From the NCBI GenBank assembly GCA_964442285.1, contig CAYTZH010000021.1, forward strand, positions 15,692 through 79,691: a stretch of 64,000 nt of DNA, read 5' to 3'. The notes under the pieces were generated by a model. That model worked only from the letters and a program-made list of their open reading frames with translations, was not told where the DNA came from and ran no database searches. Below, piece by piece: positions 25,108-35,014 of the stretch. Positions within the stretch are counted from its first letter, which is position 1, and every line of letters begins with the position of its first letter. The stretch comes from CAYTZH01 sp964442285. Lineage in GTDB: Bacteria > Myxococcota_A > UBA9160 > JAFDET01. Made by a program: the position numbers and the translations under genes.

Positions 25108-26487
25108 TCAGGCGGGTGCGATGTTCTGGTTCACGCGGAAGAGGTTCTGCGGGTCGTACTGGGCCTTGACCCGGGCCAGCCGCGCGTAGTTGGGACCGTA
25201 GGTCTCTCGCAGTCGGCTGGCGCCCTCGTCCGCCATCATGAAGTTCACGTAGCCGGGACCCGGGTTGTAGGCGTGGACGGCCAGCCAGTAGTCCTTCGCC
25301 CAACGGGTGATCGCGGGCGCCATCGCCGGATCGGGATGGATGCCGGCGATCACCATCGACCAGCGCGCATCGCGGCAGCTCCAGGCCGTGGCGTCGCTCG
25401 CCACGTCGTGGACCGCACCGTCGACGGGATAGAGGTGCATCAGCGAGAGGCCCTCCGGCACCTGCGCTCCGAACTCCACGTGGGCGTCGATCGCACCATC
25501 CGAGAGCTCCCGCACGAAATCCCCCTTCCAGTACCACTGCAGGCCCTTGGGCATCAGCGGATCGAACATGCCCTGGACCGCCGGGAACGGCATCTCGCCC
25601 ACGCCGTCGAGCAGCGGCTCCGGCAGCGCCTCGCGCACCGGCTTCAGGGCGCGGACGCCCTCGGCCTCCGTCCCGACGCGACAGGAGATCAGCGCGCAGA
25701 CCCGCCGGCCCCAGAGCTCGCGCGGAAAGGGCGCGGCCGAGGGAACCCGCTTCAGCCCGGGGAAGAGGCAGAGGTCCCGGGGCGCCTCGGCGAAGAACTC
25801 CCGATACCAGGTCAGGATCTCGCGGGTGTGTTTGGCATCCCAGAACATGGGCCCGGCGTAGGCGGTGCGCACCGGGTGGGCCCGGAACAGGAAGCTCGTC
25901 ACCACGCCGAAGTTGCCGCCGCCGCCGCGCAGGGCCCAGAAGAGATCCGCATGCTCGTCGGCGCTCGCGGTCACCACGCTTCCATCCGCGAGCACCACGT
26001 CGGCCTCGAGCAGGTTGTCGATGGTCAGGCCATGGCGGCGGGTCAGATAGCCGTGCCCGCCGCCCAGGGTGAGGCCCGCCACGCCCGTCGAGCCCACGAT
26101 GCCCGCCGGGACCGCCAGGCCGTAGACGTGGGTGGCGTGGTCGACGTCGGCCTGGGTGCAACCGGCGGCGACCCGCACCGTTCGGCGGCGGGGATCCACG
26201 CGCACCCCCTTCATGGGCGAGAGGTCGATCACCAGGCCGTCGTCACAGCTCCCCAGACCGGGACCGTTGTGGCCACCGCCGCGCACCGCCACGAGCCCAC
26301 CGGACTCCCGCCCGAGGGTCACCGCCGCCACCACGTCCGCCACGTCGGTACAGCGGACGATGAGCCGGGGGCGCTTGTCGATCATGGCGTTGTAGAGGGC
26401 GCGGGCGTCGTCGTAGTCCGGGTCGTCGGTCCGGACGACGGCGCCGCGGAAGCCTTCCTGGAAACGCGAGACGAGCTCGGGCGTCAT
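25108..26487 (-). CDS. FAD-linked oxidase, berberine-bridge-enzyme type
   Basis: 459 residues. The PCMH-type FAD domain shows VAVRGGGHNGPGL, where the His is the usual covalent flavin attachment site, and GVAGLTLGGGHGYLTRRHGL. The BBE tail (PF08031) is YVNFMMADEG ... YDPQNLFRVNQNI. The family oxidises sugars, alcohols, alkaloid-like or phenolic compounds, with O2 as usual acceptor. The second (Cys) flavin-attachment site of bicovalent members is not seen at GxxGxxxC, so probably mono-covalent. It is divergent from an AraC-type gene 192 bp away, its likely regulator. No signal peptide is evident. Confidence 0.88.
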   Translation of the reverse strand: MTPELVSRFQEGFRGAVVRTDDPDYDDARALYNAMIDKRPRLIVRCTDVADVVAAVTLGRESGGLVAVRGGGHNGPGLGSCDDGLVIDLSPMKGVRVDPRRRTVRVAAGCTQADVDHATHVYGLAVPAGIVGSTGVAGLTLGGGHGYLTRRHGLTIDNLLEADVVLADGSVVTASADEHADLFWALRGGGGNFGVVTSFLFRAHPVRTAYAGPMFWDAKHTREILTWYREFFAEAPRDLCLFPGLKRVPSAAPFPRELWGRRVCALISCRVGTEAEGVRALKPVREALPEPLLDGVGEMPFPAVQGMFDPLMPKGLQWYWKGDFVRELSDGAIDAHVEFGAQVPEGLSLMHLYPVDGAVHDVASDATAWSCRDARWSMVIAGIHPDPAMAPAITRWAKDYWLAVHAYNPGPGYVNFMMADEGASRLRETYGPNYARLARVKAQYDPQNLFRVNQNIAPA

Positions 26488-26679
26488 GGCGGGGTACCTC
26501 TCGGATTCGCGGGCCGGCCCTCATGGCCGACCGTCGAGCGGAGGATGGAGCCCCACCCGACGCAGATCCATGATCGCGCGTCCGGCTTCCTTGCTCCGCC
26601 TGCTGAGGATCTCTCCCGCTCGTCCGGGGGTTTGCCCGATCGTCCAGAGCCGTTGATAATGCGTCCGGGAGGCCCGGGC

Positions 26680-27645
26680 GTGGACGTCCTGTCCGAAGTC
26701 TTACGAGCCGTCCGCCTGACGGGCGCGATCTACTTCGACGTCACGGCCCGCGCACCCTGGGTCGCGGAGACCCCTGCGCTCTCCACCATCTGCCACCAGG
26801 TGATGCCCGACTTCGAATCGGTGATCGCCTTCCACATCATGCTCGATGGCGGCTGCTGGGCGCAGATCGGAGACGAGTCCGAGGCGCCCCTCTGGTTCGG
26901 TGAAGGCGACGCAATCCTGTTTCCGCAGGGCGACGGTCACCTCATGGGGAGCGAGCCGGGGCGGCGATCGGAGCCCGACTACAGCCTCTACTACCGCCCC
27001 GACGATCGCCCCTTGCCGTTCGTCCTGAAGGAGATGGGCGGGGACGGTGAGCCCGCCCGCTTCGTCTGCGGCTACCTCGGCTGCGACGCGCGACCGTTCA
27101 ATCCGTTGCTCAGTGCCCTCCCTCGCCTGATCCACGTACGCTGCCGTCCGGGGGAACGGGACCCCACGCTCGATCTCATCCGCATGTCCATCGCGGAGAG
27201 CGAGCAACCGAGGGCCGGCGGGGAGACCGTGCTGGCGAAGCTCAGCGAGCTGATCTTCGTGCAGGGGCTGCGCCGCTACGTCGACGAGCAGCCCCCCGAG
27301 TCGCAGGGCTGGCTCTCGGGGCTGCGCGACCCTCACGTCGGCCAGGCGCTCGCCCGGATCCACGGACGCCCGGCGGAGGACTGGACCCTGGACCGGCTCG
27401 CGAAGGAGGTCGGCGCCTCCCGCTCCGTGCTGTCGGAACGCTTTGCCCACTACGTGGGCGAGCCGCCCATGCGCTACCTGACCCGCTGGCGGATGCAGCT
27501 CGCGTCCCGCGCCCTCGAGTCGCCGGCCACCACGCTCGCCCAGGCCGCCACGGAGGTCGGCTACCAGTCCGAGGCCGCCTTCAACCGGGCGTTCAAGAAG
27601 GTCGTCGGCGTCCCGCCGGGCGAGTGGCGTCGCCGACGCCGCTAG
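26680..27645 (+). CDS. AraC-family regulator with cupin_6 sensor domain
   Basis: 321 residues from GTG 26680, preceded by GGGAGG seven bases upstream. An ATG in frame at 26659 is less likely because the cupin_6 family begins MDVLSEVLRAVRL, as does the second paralogue at 57304-58260. Residues about 1-190 form the AraC_binding-like cupin. The C-terminal pair of helix-turn-helices includes WTLDRLAKEVGASRSVLSER and LAQAATEVGYQSEAAFNRAF. It lies divergent from the berberine-bridge oxidase and just upstream of an acyl-CoA ligase (59 bp), so it may control both. Usually an activator that answers to a small molecule. Confidence 0.88.
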   Translation: MDVLSEVLRAVRLTGAIYFDVTARAPWVAETPALSTICHQVMPDFESVIAFHIMLDGGCWAQIGDESEAPLWFGEGDAILFPQGDGHLMGSEPGRRSEPDYSLYYRPDDRPLPFVLKEMGGDGEPARFVCGYLGCDARPFNPLLSALPRLIHVRCRPGERDPTLDLIRMSIAESEQPRAGGETVLAKLSELIFVQGLRRYVDEQPPESQGWLSGLRDPHVGQALARIHGRPAEDWTLDRLAKEVGASRSVLSERFAHYVGEPPMRYLTRWRMQLASRALESPATTLAQAATEVGYQSEAAFNRAFKKVVGVPPGEWRRRRR

Positions 27646-27704
27646 GCTCCCCCCGCCTCGGCCGGGTGGTATGCTGGCTCGCGGGGGTGAAGTGGGGAAG
27701 CATC

Positions 27705-29273
27705 GTGAAGGAGCTGGTCTACGCCCACGGGTTCGAGCCCGCCATCGCACAGCACGGGGACGCCGAGGGCATCGTCGACGGCAGCTACCGGAGCAGCTGG
27801 AGTACCCACGCGGAGCGGGTGCACCGGCTCTCCCACGGCCTCGCCCACCAGCTGGGCGTCGCGGACGACGGCCGCTTCGCGGTGCTGGCCCTCAACAGCC
27901 ACTACTACCTCGAGCTGTGGCACGCGGCCTTCCTGGGCGCCGGGGTCATCAACCCCCTGAACCTGCGCCTGGCCCCGAAGGAGCTGGCCTACATCCTGAC
28001 CGATTCGGGTACCGGCGTGGTCTTCACCGACCCGACCTTCGCGCCGCTCGTGGCGGCGGCCCGCGCGGAGGCGGGCGACGCCGACCCGGTCCGCCAGGTG
28101 GTGCTGATCGGCGAGGGCGACGTGCCCCACGACCTGGCCTACGAGGCGCTGCTGGCCGACGCCTCGCCGGTGGCGCCGCCCGAGCCCGAGGAGAGCGACC
28201 CGGTGGTGCTCATGTACACCGGCGGCACCACGGGTCTGCCCAAGGGCGTGCTCATCGAGCACCGCGCCGAGATCCTGAACCTCTACCACGGCGCGATGAC
28301 CCTCGGGAACCTGGAGACCGGCACCTACCTGATGCAGACCCCCATGTTCCACGCCGCCTCCATGTTCGGGATCCTGGCCCCCCCGATCTTCGGCGGCCGG
28401 GTCGTGTTCATCCCGCTGTTCAACCCGGATGCCGTGATCGACCTGATCGACAACCACCAGGTGACCGACACGCTGATGGTCCCCACCATGATCGGCATGT
28501 GCCTGCGGAGCGAGAAGTACGCGCCCGAGCGTCTCGCGTCGCTCCGCCGCCTGGTGTACGGCGCGTCGCCCATGCCCGAGGCCGTCCTCGACCAGCTGCT
28601 GCGCGACCTTCCCGACCTGGAGCTCGTCCAGGGCTACGGCATGACGGAGGCGTGCTCGACCCTCACCCTCCTGCTCGGCCGGGATCACCAGCCCGGATCG
28701 CCCCGTCTCCGCTCCGTGGGCAGGCCCTGCCTGGGCGTCCAGGTGTCGATCCAGGACGAGGAGGGCCGCGCGCTGCCGCGGGGCGAGATCGGCGAGGTCT
28801 GCGCCCGGGGCGGACACCTGATGCGCGAGTACTGGAACAAGCCCGAGGCCACGGCCGAGGCCTTCCGCGGCGGCTGGTACCACACCGGCGACGCGGGCTA
28901 CCTGGACGACGACGGCTACCTCTTCCTGGTCGACCGGGTGAAGGACATGATCGTCACGGGCGGCGAGAACGTGTACTCCGCCGAGGTGGAGTCGGCCATC
29001 AGCACCTGCCCGGGCGTCGCCCAGGTCGCCGTCATCGGCATCCCCCACGAGCAGTGGGGCGAGGCGGTCCACGCCATCGTGGTCCCGCAGCCCGGCGTCG
29101 AGGTCAGCATCGAGGCGGTGATCGCCCATACGCGGACCCACATCGCGGGCTACAAGGTCCCCAAGTCGGTGGAGCTCCGCGCGGAGCCGCTGCCGCTCTC
29201 GGGCGCGATGAAGGTCCTGAAGCGCGATCTGCGCGCGCCGTACTGGAAGGGCCGCGGGAAGTCCATCGGCTAG
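27705..29273 (+). CDS. Long/medium-chain acyl-CoA synthetase (FadD-like, ANL superfamily)
   Basis: 522 residues. The ATP motif is MYTGGTTGLPKGV. The others are QGYGMTEA, WYHTGDAGYLDDDGY and the hinge DRVKDMIVTGGENVYS. The C-terminal Lys region is GAMKVLKRDLR, where the P of PTGK is replaced (LSGAMKVLK), a common variant. Start taken at GTG 27705 after GGGGAAG; GTG 27687 is the alternative. It activates a carboxylic acid with CoA. It lies 59 bp downstream of the AraC gene and is probably in its regulon. Substrate class cannot be set from sequence. Confidence 0.88.
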   Translation: MKELVYAHGFEPAIAQHGDAEGIVDGSYRSSWSTHAERVHRLSHGLAHQLGVADDGRFAVLALNSHYYLELWHAAFLGAGVINPLNLRLAPKELAYILTDSGTGVVFTDPTFAPLVAAARAEAGDADPVRQVVLIGEGDVPHDLAYEALLADASPVAPPEPEESDPVVLMYTGGTTGLPKGVLIEHRAEILNLYHGAMTLGNLETGTYLMQTPMFHAASMFGILAPPIFGGRVVFIPLFNPDAVIDLIDNHQVTDTLMVPTMIGMCLRSEKYAPERLASLRRLVYGASPMPEAVLDQLLRDLPDLELVQGYGMTEACSTLTLLLGRDHQPGSPRLRSVGRPCLGVQVSIQDEEGRALPRGEIGEVCARGGHLMREYWNKPEATAEAFRGGWYHTGDAGYLDDDGYLFLVDRVKDMIVTGGENVYSAEVESAISTCPGVAQVAVIGIPHEQWGEAVHAIVVPQPGVEVSIEAVIAHTRTHIAGYKVPKSVELRAEPLPLSGAMKVLKRDLRAPYWKGRGKSIG

Positions 29274-29370
29274 CCTGGGCGGCATGCCGAACCCCGCCTC
29301 GGACGCCGACGCCCCGCTGAACGGCGACCTGGCGGCCGTGGTCTCGGACGCCACCGCCGCGGCCGGGACC

Positions 29371-30102
29371 CTACCAGGGCTCGACCCAGGGCCGCAGATC
29401 CAGCTCGTGGGTCCAGGCGCTGCGGGGCTGGGCGTGGAGGGTCCAGTAGCTCTCGGCGATGTCGTCGGGCGCGAGCAGCCCGTCCTTGGGTCGCGACGCC
29501 ACCAGCCGGGGGAAGTTCTCGCGGATCCACGGCATGTCGATCGGCCCGTCGACGATGGTGTGGGCCACGTGGATGCCCTTCGGGCCGAGCTCGCGGGCCA
29601 TGGCCTGGGCCAGGGCGCGCAGCGCCTGCTTCGCGCCGGCGAAGCCGGCCATGCCCTCGCGCCCGCGCAGGCTGGCCGTGGCCCCCGTGAAGAGGACGGT
29701 GCCCCGGCCCCGCGGCAGCATGCGCCGGGCGGCCTCCCGGCCCGTCAGGAAGCCGGAGAAGCAGGCCATCTCCCAGATCTTGTAGAACTTGCGCGCCTCG
29801 AACTCGACGATCGGGAACGCGACGTTCGCGCCGATGTTGTGGACCGCCACCTCCACGGGACCGAGCTCGCGCTCGACCCGGTCGAAGAGCGCGACCACCG
29901 CCTCCTCCTTGCGGGCGTCGACGCCGAACGCGGTCGCCGAGCCTCCCGCGGCCCGGATCTCGTCGACGAGAGGCTGCAGGGACTCCACCGAGCGTCGCAC
30001 CACGGCGGCGTGGAGGCCCTCGCGGGCGAAACGGCGCGCGATCGCGCCGCCGAGACCGGCGCCGGCCCCCATCACGACGGCCACCGGCTGCGCTGTCGAC
30101 AT
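29371..30102 (-). CDS. Short-chain dehydrogenase/reductase family protein lacking the catalytic Tyr
   Basis: 243 residues. The NAD(P)-binding motif is VMGAGAGLGGAIA. The usual NNAG is HNIGAN, and the active-site region reads GATASLRG ... GFAGAKQALRAL, where the standard YxxxK becomes FxxxK. This Phe variant is typical of one SDR subgroup with the ELGPKGIHVAHTIVDGPID signature, so it is not a local mutation. Activity may be altered or non-classical. It is the third gene of an HxlR-isomerase-SDR operon (11-bp gap). Cytoplasmic. Confidence 0.85.
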   Translation of the reverse strand: MSTAQPVAVVMGAGAGLGGAIARRFAREGLHAAVVRRSVESLQPLVDEIRAAGGSATAFGVDARKEEAVVALFDRVERELGPVEVAVHNIGANVAFPIVEFEARKFYKIWEMACFSGFLTGREAARRMLPRGRGTVLFTGATASLRGREGMAGFAGAKQALRALAQAMARELGPKGIHVAHTIVDGPIDMPWIRENFPRLVASRPKDGLLAPDDIAESYWTLHAQPRSAWTHELDLRPWVEPW

Positions 30103-30113
30103 GTCGCTCCTCC

Positions 30114-30707
30114 TCAGGCGCGCAGGGCCGCCTCGACGAAGTCGAGCCGGTCCGTGCCGAAGAACATCTCCTCGCCGACGAAGAACGTCGGCGCGCCGAA
30201 GGCGCCGCGGGCGACGGCCTCGTCGGTGGTGGCGCGCAGGGAGGCCTTGGCATCGGGCTCTCCGGCCGCTCGCAGCAGCGCCTTGCCGTCGAGCCCCGCC
30301 CCCTCGAGGACGCGCCGCACGACCGCCTCGTCCCCGAGGTTCTCGCCTTCGGCCCAGAACGCCGGGTAGACCACCTCGTGAAAGCGCGGGAAGACACCCC
30401 GGTCCACGGCGGCGTGGGCCACCCGCATCAGGCTGAGGGTGTTGATGGGGAAGTGGGGATTGCGGCGGAAGGCGCAGCCGTAGTGCCGGGCGAAGCGATC
30501 CAGCTCGAGGGCGCCGTAGCGGCGCTTCGGCTCCACCGGCTCCTGCATGGGGGAGCGGTTGCCCGTGGCCTTGAACACGCCGCCGAGCAGCATGGGACGG
30601 TGCACGAGCGCGCAGCCCGTGCGCTCCACCAGACCCGGCAGCCGGGTGTCGGCCAGGTAGCTGTAGGGGCTCCCGTAGTCGAAGAAGAACTCGAGCCGGC
30701 GCCTCAC
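30114..30707 (-). CDS. DsbA-family 2-hydroxychromene-2-carboxylate isomerase-like protein
   Basis: 197 residues from GTG 30707, overlapping the HxlR stop by GTGA with GAGGAGA upstream. The N-terminus LEFFFDYGSPYSYLA replaces the CxxC of thiol oxidoreductases by SPYS, as in HCCA isomerases and kappa-class glutathione transferases. The C-terminus FGAPTFFVGEEMFFGTDRL is the cis-Pro loop and final helix of the family. Members use glutathione for isomerisation in aromatic-hydrocarbon breakdown. It is in an operon with HxlR and SDR genes, which fits redox or aromatic catabolism. Cytoplasmic. Confidence 0.88.
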   Translation of the reverse strand: MRRRLEFFFDYGSPYSYLADTRLPGLVERTGCALVHRPMLLGGVFKATGNRSPMQEPVEPKRRYGALELDRFARHYGCAFRRNPHFPINTLSLMRVAHAAVDRGVFPRFHEVVYPAFWAEGENLGDEAVVRRVLEGAGLDGKALLRAAGEPDAKASLRATTDEAVARGAFGAPTFFVGEEMFFGTDRLDFVEAALRA

Positions 30708-31189
30708 GGAGTCTCCTCGGGCTTCACGGGACCGTCGGAATCGGCTCCGGGCCCGGGCACGAAGCGGAGCCGGGCAGCCTCGAGGGGCCGTCCCCGCTCG
30801 TCCACGGCGAGCAGGCCGGCCACCACGCGCCCCGACCCCCGCTCCTCCGCCAGGTAGGGCTCCTGCCCCGGGCCGAAGACCCACTTGTCCGACCAGAGGC
30901 GCAGGGCGGTGAGGACGAGCCAGAGGTCGCGGCCCTTGCGCGTGAGGTGATACTCACAGCGACGGCCGGCCGGGTCCAGCGGTCGCCGCTCGAGGATCTC
31001 GCTCGCCACCAGCCGCTGGAGCCGGTCCGAGAGGATGTTCTTCGCGATGCCCAGGCCCTGCTCGAACTCGGCGAAGCGCCGCGAGCCGAAGAAGGCGTCG
31101 CGGATGATCAGCAGGGTCCACCAGTCGCCGATCTGGTCCAGCGCCCGTGCGACCCCGCACTGCATCTCGTCGAAGCGCTTGCGTCCCAC
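30704..31189 (-). CDS. HxlR-family winged-helix transcriptional regulator
   Basis: 161 residues. The HxlR domain is unmistakable: CGVARALDQIGDWWTLLII RD, then FAEFEQGLGIAKNILSDRL, and LTRKGRDLWLVLTALRLW. A Cys at residue 11 is conserved in HxlR proteins that sense electrophiles. The C-terminal 50 residues add a second small domain, frequent in the long HxlR subgroup. It is the first gene of a three-gene operon with an isomerase and SDR, so it likely regulates its own operon. ATG 31189. Confidence 0.9.
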   Translation of the reverse strand: MGRKRFDEMQCGVARALDQIGDWWTLLIIRDAFFGSRRFAEFEQGLGIAKNILSDRLQRLVASEILERRPLDPAGRRCEYHLTRKGRDLWLVLTALRLWSDKWVFGPGQEPYLAEERGSGRVVAGLLAVDERGRPLEAARLRFVPGPGADSDGPVKPEETP

Positions 31190-31210
31190 GGGGCCCAGCG
31201 TAGCGGATTC

Positions 31211-31227
31211 GGTTTCAAGACAAAACC
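31211..31227. promoter_or_regulatory. Imperfect inverted repeat upstream of the HxlR operon
   Basis: GGTTT-N7-AAACC lies 22 bp upstream of the HxlR start, in the AT-richer part of a 148-bp gap shared with the divergent membrane-protein gene. HxlR proteins bind short inverted repeats overlapping their own promoter, so this is a candidate autoregulatory site. The repeat arms are only five bases. Confidence 0.3.
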
Positions 31228-31337
31228 ATGTGCCGACCCCGTCCGGCCCCGCGGTCGGGCCGCTGCGCTACCGTCCCGGCGCCGAGCGCGCCGGCCCTGG
31301 GCGCGCTCAACCCCCCGAAGTCGCAGGGTGAGCTGCC

Positions 31338-33083
31338 ATGGCGAGGTCGAACAAGCAGCGCACGGGCTCCCCGCCGTGGCTCTTCGGCCCGGCACTCGAC
31401 CTCCTGCTCGGCTGCGGCGTGGGCTACCTGCTGCTGGCGGCCGGCCTCGGCCTCCTGCCGGTTGCGGCGAACGCCCTCACCCAGTGGGGCGTCCTGGCGA
31501 CCTTCGTGGTGGGCATGGCGCACTACGGCGCCACCCTGGTGCGCGTCTACGAGACCTCGGAGGACCGGCGCAAGTACGCCTTCTTCACCGTCTGGGCGAG
31601 CCTGGCGGTCTGGAGCGTCTTCGTCGTCGGGATCTACGCACCGCTCGTCGGCTCGCTGCTCCTCACGGTCTACCTCAACTGGAGCCCCTGGCACTACGCC
31701 GGCCAGAACTACGGCCTGGCCGTGATGTTCCTGCGGCGGCGCAACGTGGAGGTCGACGCCACCCTGAAGCGGGTGCTCTACGCCTCCTTCGTGAGCTCCA
31801 CGGCCCTCTCGCTGCTGACGCTGAACGCGGCCAACGAGTCGGCCCTGTACGTGCCGCTGAACATCGACGGCATCCCCTACCAGATGCTCAAGCTCGGCAT
31901 CCCGGGCACGGTCTACCAGCCCGCCTTCGCCGTGGTCCTGGCGCTCCACGTGGCGACCCTGGGCACCTTCGCCGTGCGGGTCCTGCAGCGCGCCGGCGCG
32001 GCGACCCTGCTGCCGGCGTTCCTGCTGCTGCTGACCCAGGCCCTGTGGTTCTCGGTGCCGAGCATCGCGGTCTGGGCCACCGGGGTCCGGGTGCAGACCG
32101 AGTACGTGTTCTTCTTCTTCCTCTGGGCCGGCATCGGCCACTCGGTGCAGTACCTCTGGGTGACCACCTACTACGCCGCCGGCGGCCGGCCGCTCGCCGA
32201 GCGCGCGCGCTACCTGGGCAAGACCCTGCTGGCCGGCGCCATCATCTTCACCGTCCCGGCGGTGCTCTTCGCGCCGAACCTGCTCGGGAGCTTCCCCTAC
32301 GAGCTCGGCCTGGCCACGCTCATCGCGTCGGCGGTCAACATCCAGCACTTCATCCTCGACGGCGCGATCTGGAAGCTGCGGGACGGACCCGTGGCCCGGA
32401 TCCTCCTGGCCCGCGGCCCCCGCAAGCGCGGCGCCAAGGGCGCGCCCACCCCCGCCCTGCCGCCGCCCACCGGGCCCGCGGCGCGTTGGTCCGCCCGGGC
32501 GGTCTGGAGTGCCGGCGCGGTGTGCGCGGTCGTCGCCATCGGCAGCGCCTGGGAGTACGAGCGCGGCTGGATCACGGCCACGGCCCGCTCCGATCACGAG
32601 CGGGCCCAGCGGGCCGAGCGCTGGCTGACCTGGGTCGGCCGCGACCAGCCCCGGTTCCATGAGCGGCGCGCCGCCCGGGCCCTCGCCCGGGGCGAGACCG
32701 AGGTGGCGCGGCGGGAGTTCGAGGCGGCCGTCGCGCTCCACCCGACCGTCGAGAGCCTGCAGCAGCTCGCCACCCTCCAGGCCCAGGCCGGCGACGGCGA
32801 CGCCGCGCTCGAATCCCTCTCCCGCGGCTTCGCGCTCTTCCGCGAGGCCGCCGACAGCGATCGCGCGGCGGGCTACCTGGGCGGCCTGGACGCGCGCCAG
32901 CGGCAGCTCGAGGTGGCGGCCCTCACCATGGCCGGCCGTCACTGGCTCGACGCCGGCGACGCCGCGCAGGCCCGCCACTACCTGGACCAGGCCGCCCGCC
33001 GCAGCCCCGGCGGACCAGACCCGGGCCTGCAGGCGCTGCTCCGTCGGGCCGCCGAGGCCGGCGGGTCCTCGACGTCGCCCTAG
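31338..33083 (+). CDS. Multi-pass membrane protein with conserved His motifs and a C-terminal TPR-like domain
   Basis: 581 residues. About nine or ten membrane segments span 15-385 and are followed by a basic linker, one more hydrophobic segment (about 385-410) and a TPR-like helical tail (430-570: EFEAAVALHPTVESLQQLA, DAALESLSRGFALFREA). Four His sit in or near membrane helices: His62 (GMAHYG), His119 (SPWHYAGQN), His268 (GIGHSVQ) and His337 (NIQHFILDGAIWK). The pattern recalls integral-membrane iron enzymes such as the Brp/Blh carotene dioxygenases, but I cannot confirm that family. The location is the inner membrane with the TPR on one side. It stands alone, divergent from the HxlR operon. 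Confidence 0.7.
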   Translation: MARSNKQRTGSPPWLFGPALDLLLGCGVGYLLLAAGLGLLPVAANALTQWGVLATFVVGMAHYGATLVRVYETSEDRRKYAFFTVWASLAVWSVFVVGIYAPLVGSLLLTVYLNWSPWHYAGQNYGLAVMFLRRRNVEVDATLKRVLYASFVSSTALSLLTLNAANESALYVPLNIDGIPYQMLKLGIPGTVYQPAFAVVLALHVATLGTFAVRVLQRAGAATLLPAFLLLLTQALWFSVPSIAVWATGVRVQTEYVFFFFLWAGIGHSVQYLWVTTYYAAGGRPLAERARYLGKTLLAGAIIFTVPAVLFAPNLLGSFPYELGLATLIASAVNIQHFILDGAIWKLRDGPVARILLARGPRKRGAKGAPTPALPPPTGPAARWSARAVWSAGAVCAVVAIGSAWEYERGWITATARSDHERAQRAERWLTWVGRDQPRFHERRAARALARGETEVARREFEAAVALHPTVESLQQLATLQAQAGDGDAALESLSRGFALFREAADSDRAAGYLGGLDARQRQLEVAALTMAGRHWLDAGDAAQARHYLDQAARRSPGGPDPGLQALLRRAAEAGGSSTSP

Positions 33084-33110
33084 GCCCCCCCCAGCGCCCC
33101 GGGGCTACTC

Positions 33111-33127
33111 GGTTGCACCATGCAACC
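33111..33127. promoter_or_regulatory. Perfect inverted repeat upstream of an LLM oxidoreductase gene
   Basis: GGTTGCA-CCA-TGCAACC is a perfect 7-3-7 palindrome 60 bp upstream of the start of the LLM gene at 33187. It is located where a repressor would cover the promoter. No regulator gene is adjacent; the nearest are the HxlR gene (30704-31189) and the TetR genes elsewhere. Confidence 0.5.
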
Positions 33128-33186
33128 AAAACGGACTACCGTTCCGCCGCGGCCCCGGAATCCTCCGGGCCCTCGGAGGACCTGCC

Positions 33187-34230
<1,044 letters not shown>

Positions 34231-34294
34231 ACGCCGCCGGGCCGACGCCGAGGGCGCCCGATCCGGGCTAGCCTCCCAGCCGAGGAGATCCCCC

Positions 34295-34978
34295 GTGACC
34301 GAGCTGCCCCGCGTCGACGAGACCGGCACCGACGAGGCCGACAACTGGGAGGCCAAGCGCACCCTGGCCGCCGCCATCCGCGAGCTGATGGACTGCCTGT
34401 GCGCCACCGACGCCCCGAGCGAGGAGCTCCTGTCCATCGCCGAGCAGGTGAAGGCGAGCGCCCGTCGCTTTGCCGACCAGCCGCGCATGCTCAACCCGCC
34501 CGGCGTCGCCGAGGGATCGCTGGTGGGGGGCATGGAGACCTTCATGGACCGCAGTCCGGTGAAGGGACTCGCGAACCCCGTGGCGCCGCCGGCGGACCTG
34601 GTGCCCGACGCCGAGCGCAACACGGTCTCGGGGACCGTGACCTTCGGCAACGCCTACGAGGGCGCGCCCGGCTGCGTGCACGGCGGCTGGGTGGCCGCGC
34701 TCTTCGACGAGGCCCTCGGCATGGCCTGCATCTTCTCCGGCGGGCCGGCCATGACCGGCGAGTTCACGGTCCGCTACCACAAGCCCACCCCGACGAAGGT
34801 GCCGCTGCGCCTGGAGGCGCGCTTCGAGGGCAAGGAGGGCCGCAAGATCCGGACCTCCGCCGAGCTCTACGCCGGCGACCTCCACGTCGCCAGCGCCCGC
34901 GGCCTGTTCATCGCCATCGACTTCTCGAAGTTCGAGCGGCTGCGCGCGGAGAAGGAGCGGCGCGAGGGCGCGGACTGA
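34295..34978 (+). CDS. Hotdog-fold acyl-CoA thioesterase (PaaI/4HBT type)
   Basis: 227 residues, GTG start with CGAGGAGAT upstream. The hotdog motif GCVHGGWVAALFDEALG is the 4HBT signature, with the His-Gly-Gly turn and the Asp/Glu of the central helix. Strands around FTVRYHKPTPTKVPLRLEA close the domain. The first 80 residues form a helical extension seen in the larger bacterial PaaI-like subgroup. It releases free acids from acyl-CoA and may balance CoA pools in the catabolic pathways around it. Cytoplasmic. Confidence 0.85.
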   Translation: MTELPRVDETGTDEADNWEAKRTLAAAIRELMDCLCATDAPSEELLSIAEQVKASARRFADQPRMLNPPGVAEGSLVGGMETFMDRSPVKGLANPVAPPADLVPDAERNTVSGTVTFGNAYEGAPGCVHGGWVAALFDEALGMACIFSGGPAMTGEFTVRYHKPTPTKVPLRLEARFEGKEGRKIRTSAELYAGDLHVASARGLFIAIDFSKFERLRAEKERREGAD

Positions 34979-35014
34979 GTCCCACGTCGCGTGCCGGGCG
35001 GGGCCCGGATCGCC

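Noticed and set aside
29284..30369. A 361-residue plus-strand frame opposite the SDR gene
   Set aside because: Antisense, and Ala/Gly/Arg-rich beyond the first 30 codons; a short lead-in at 29284 is unremarkable.
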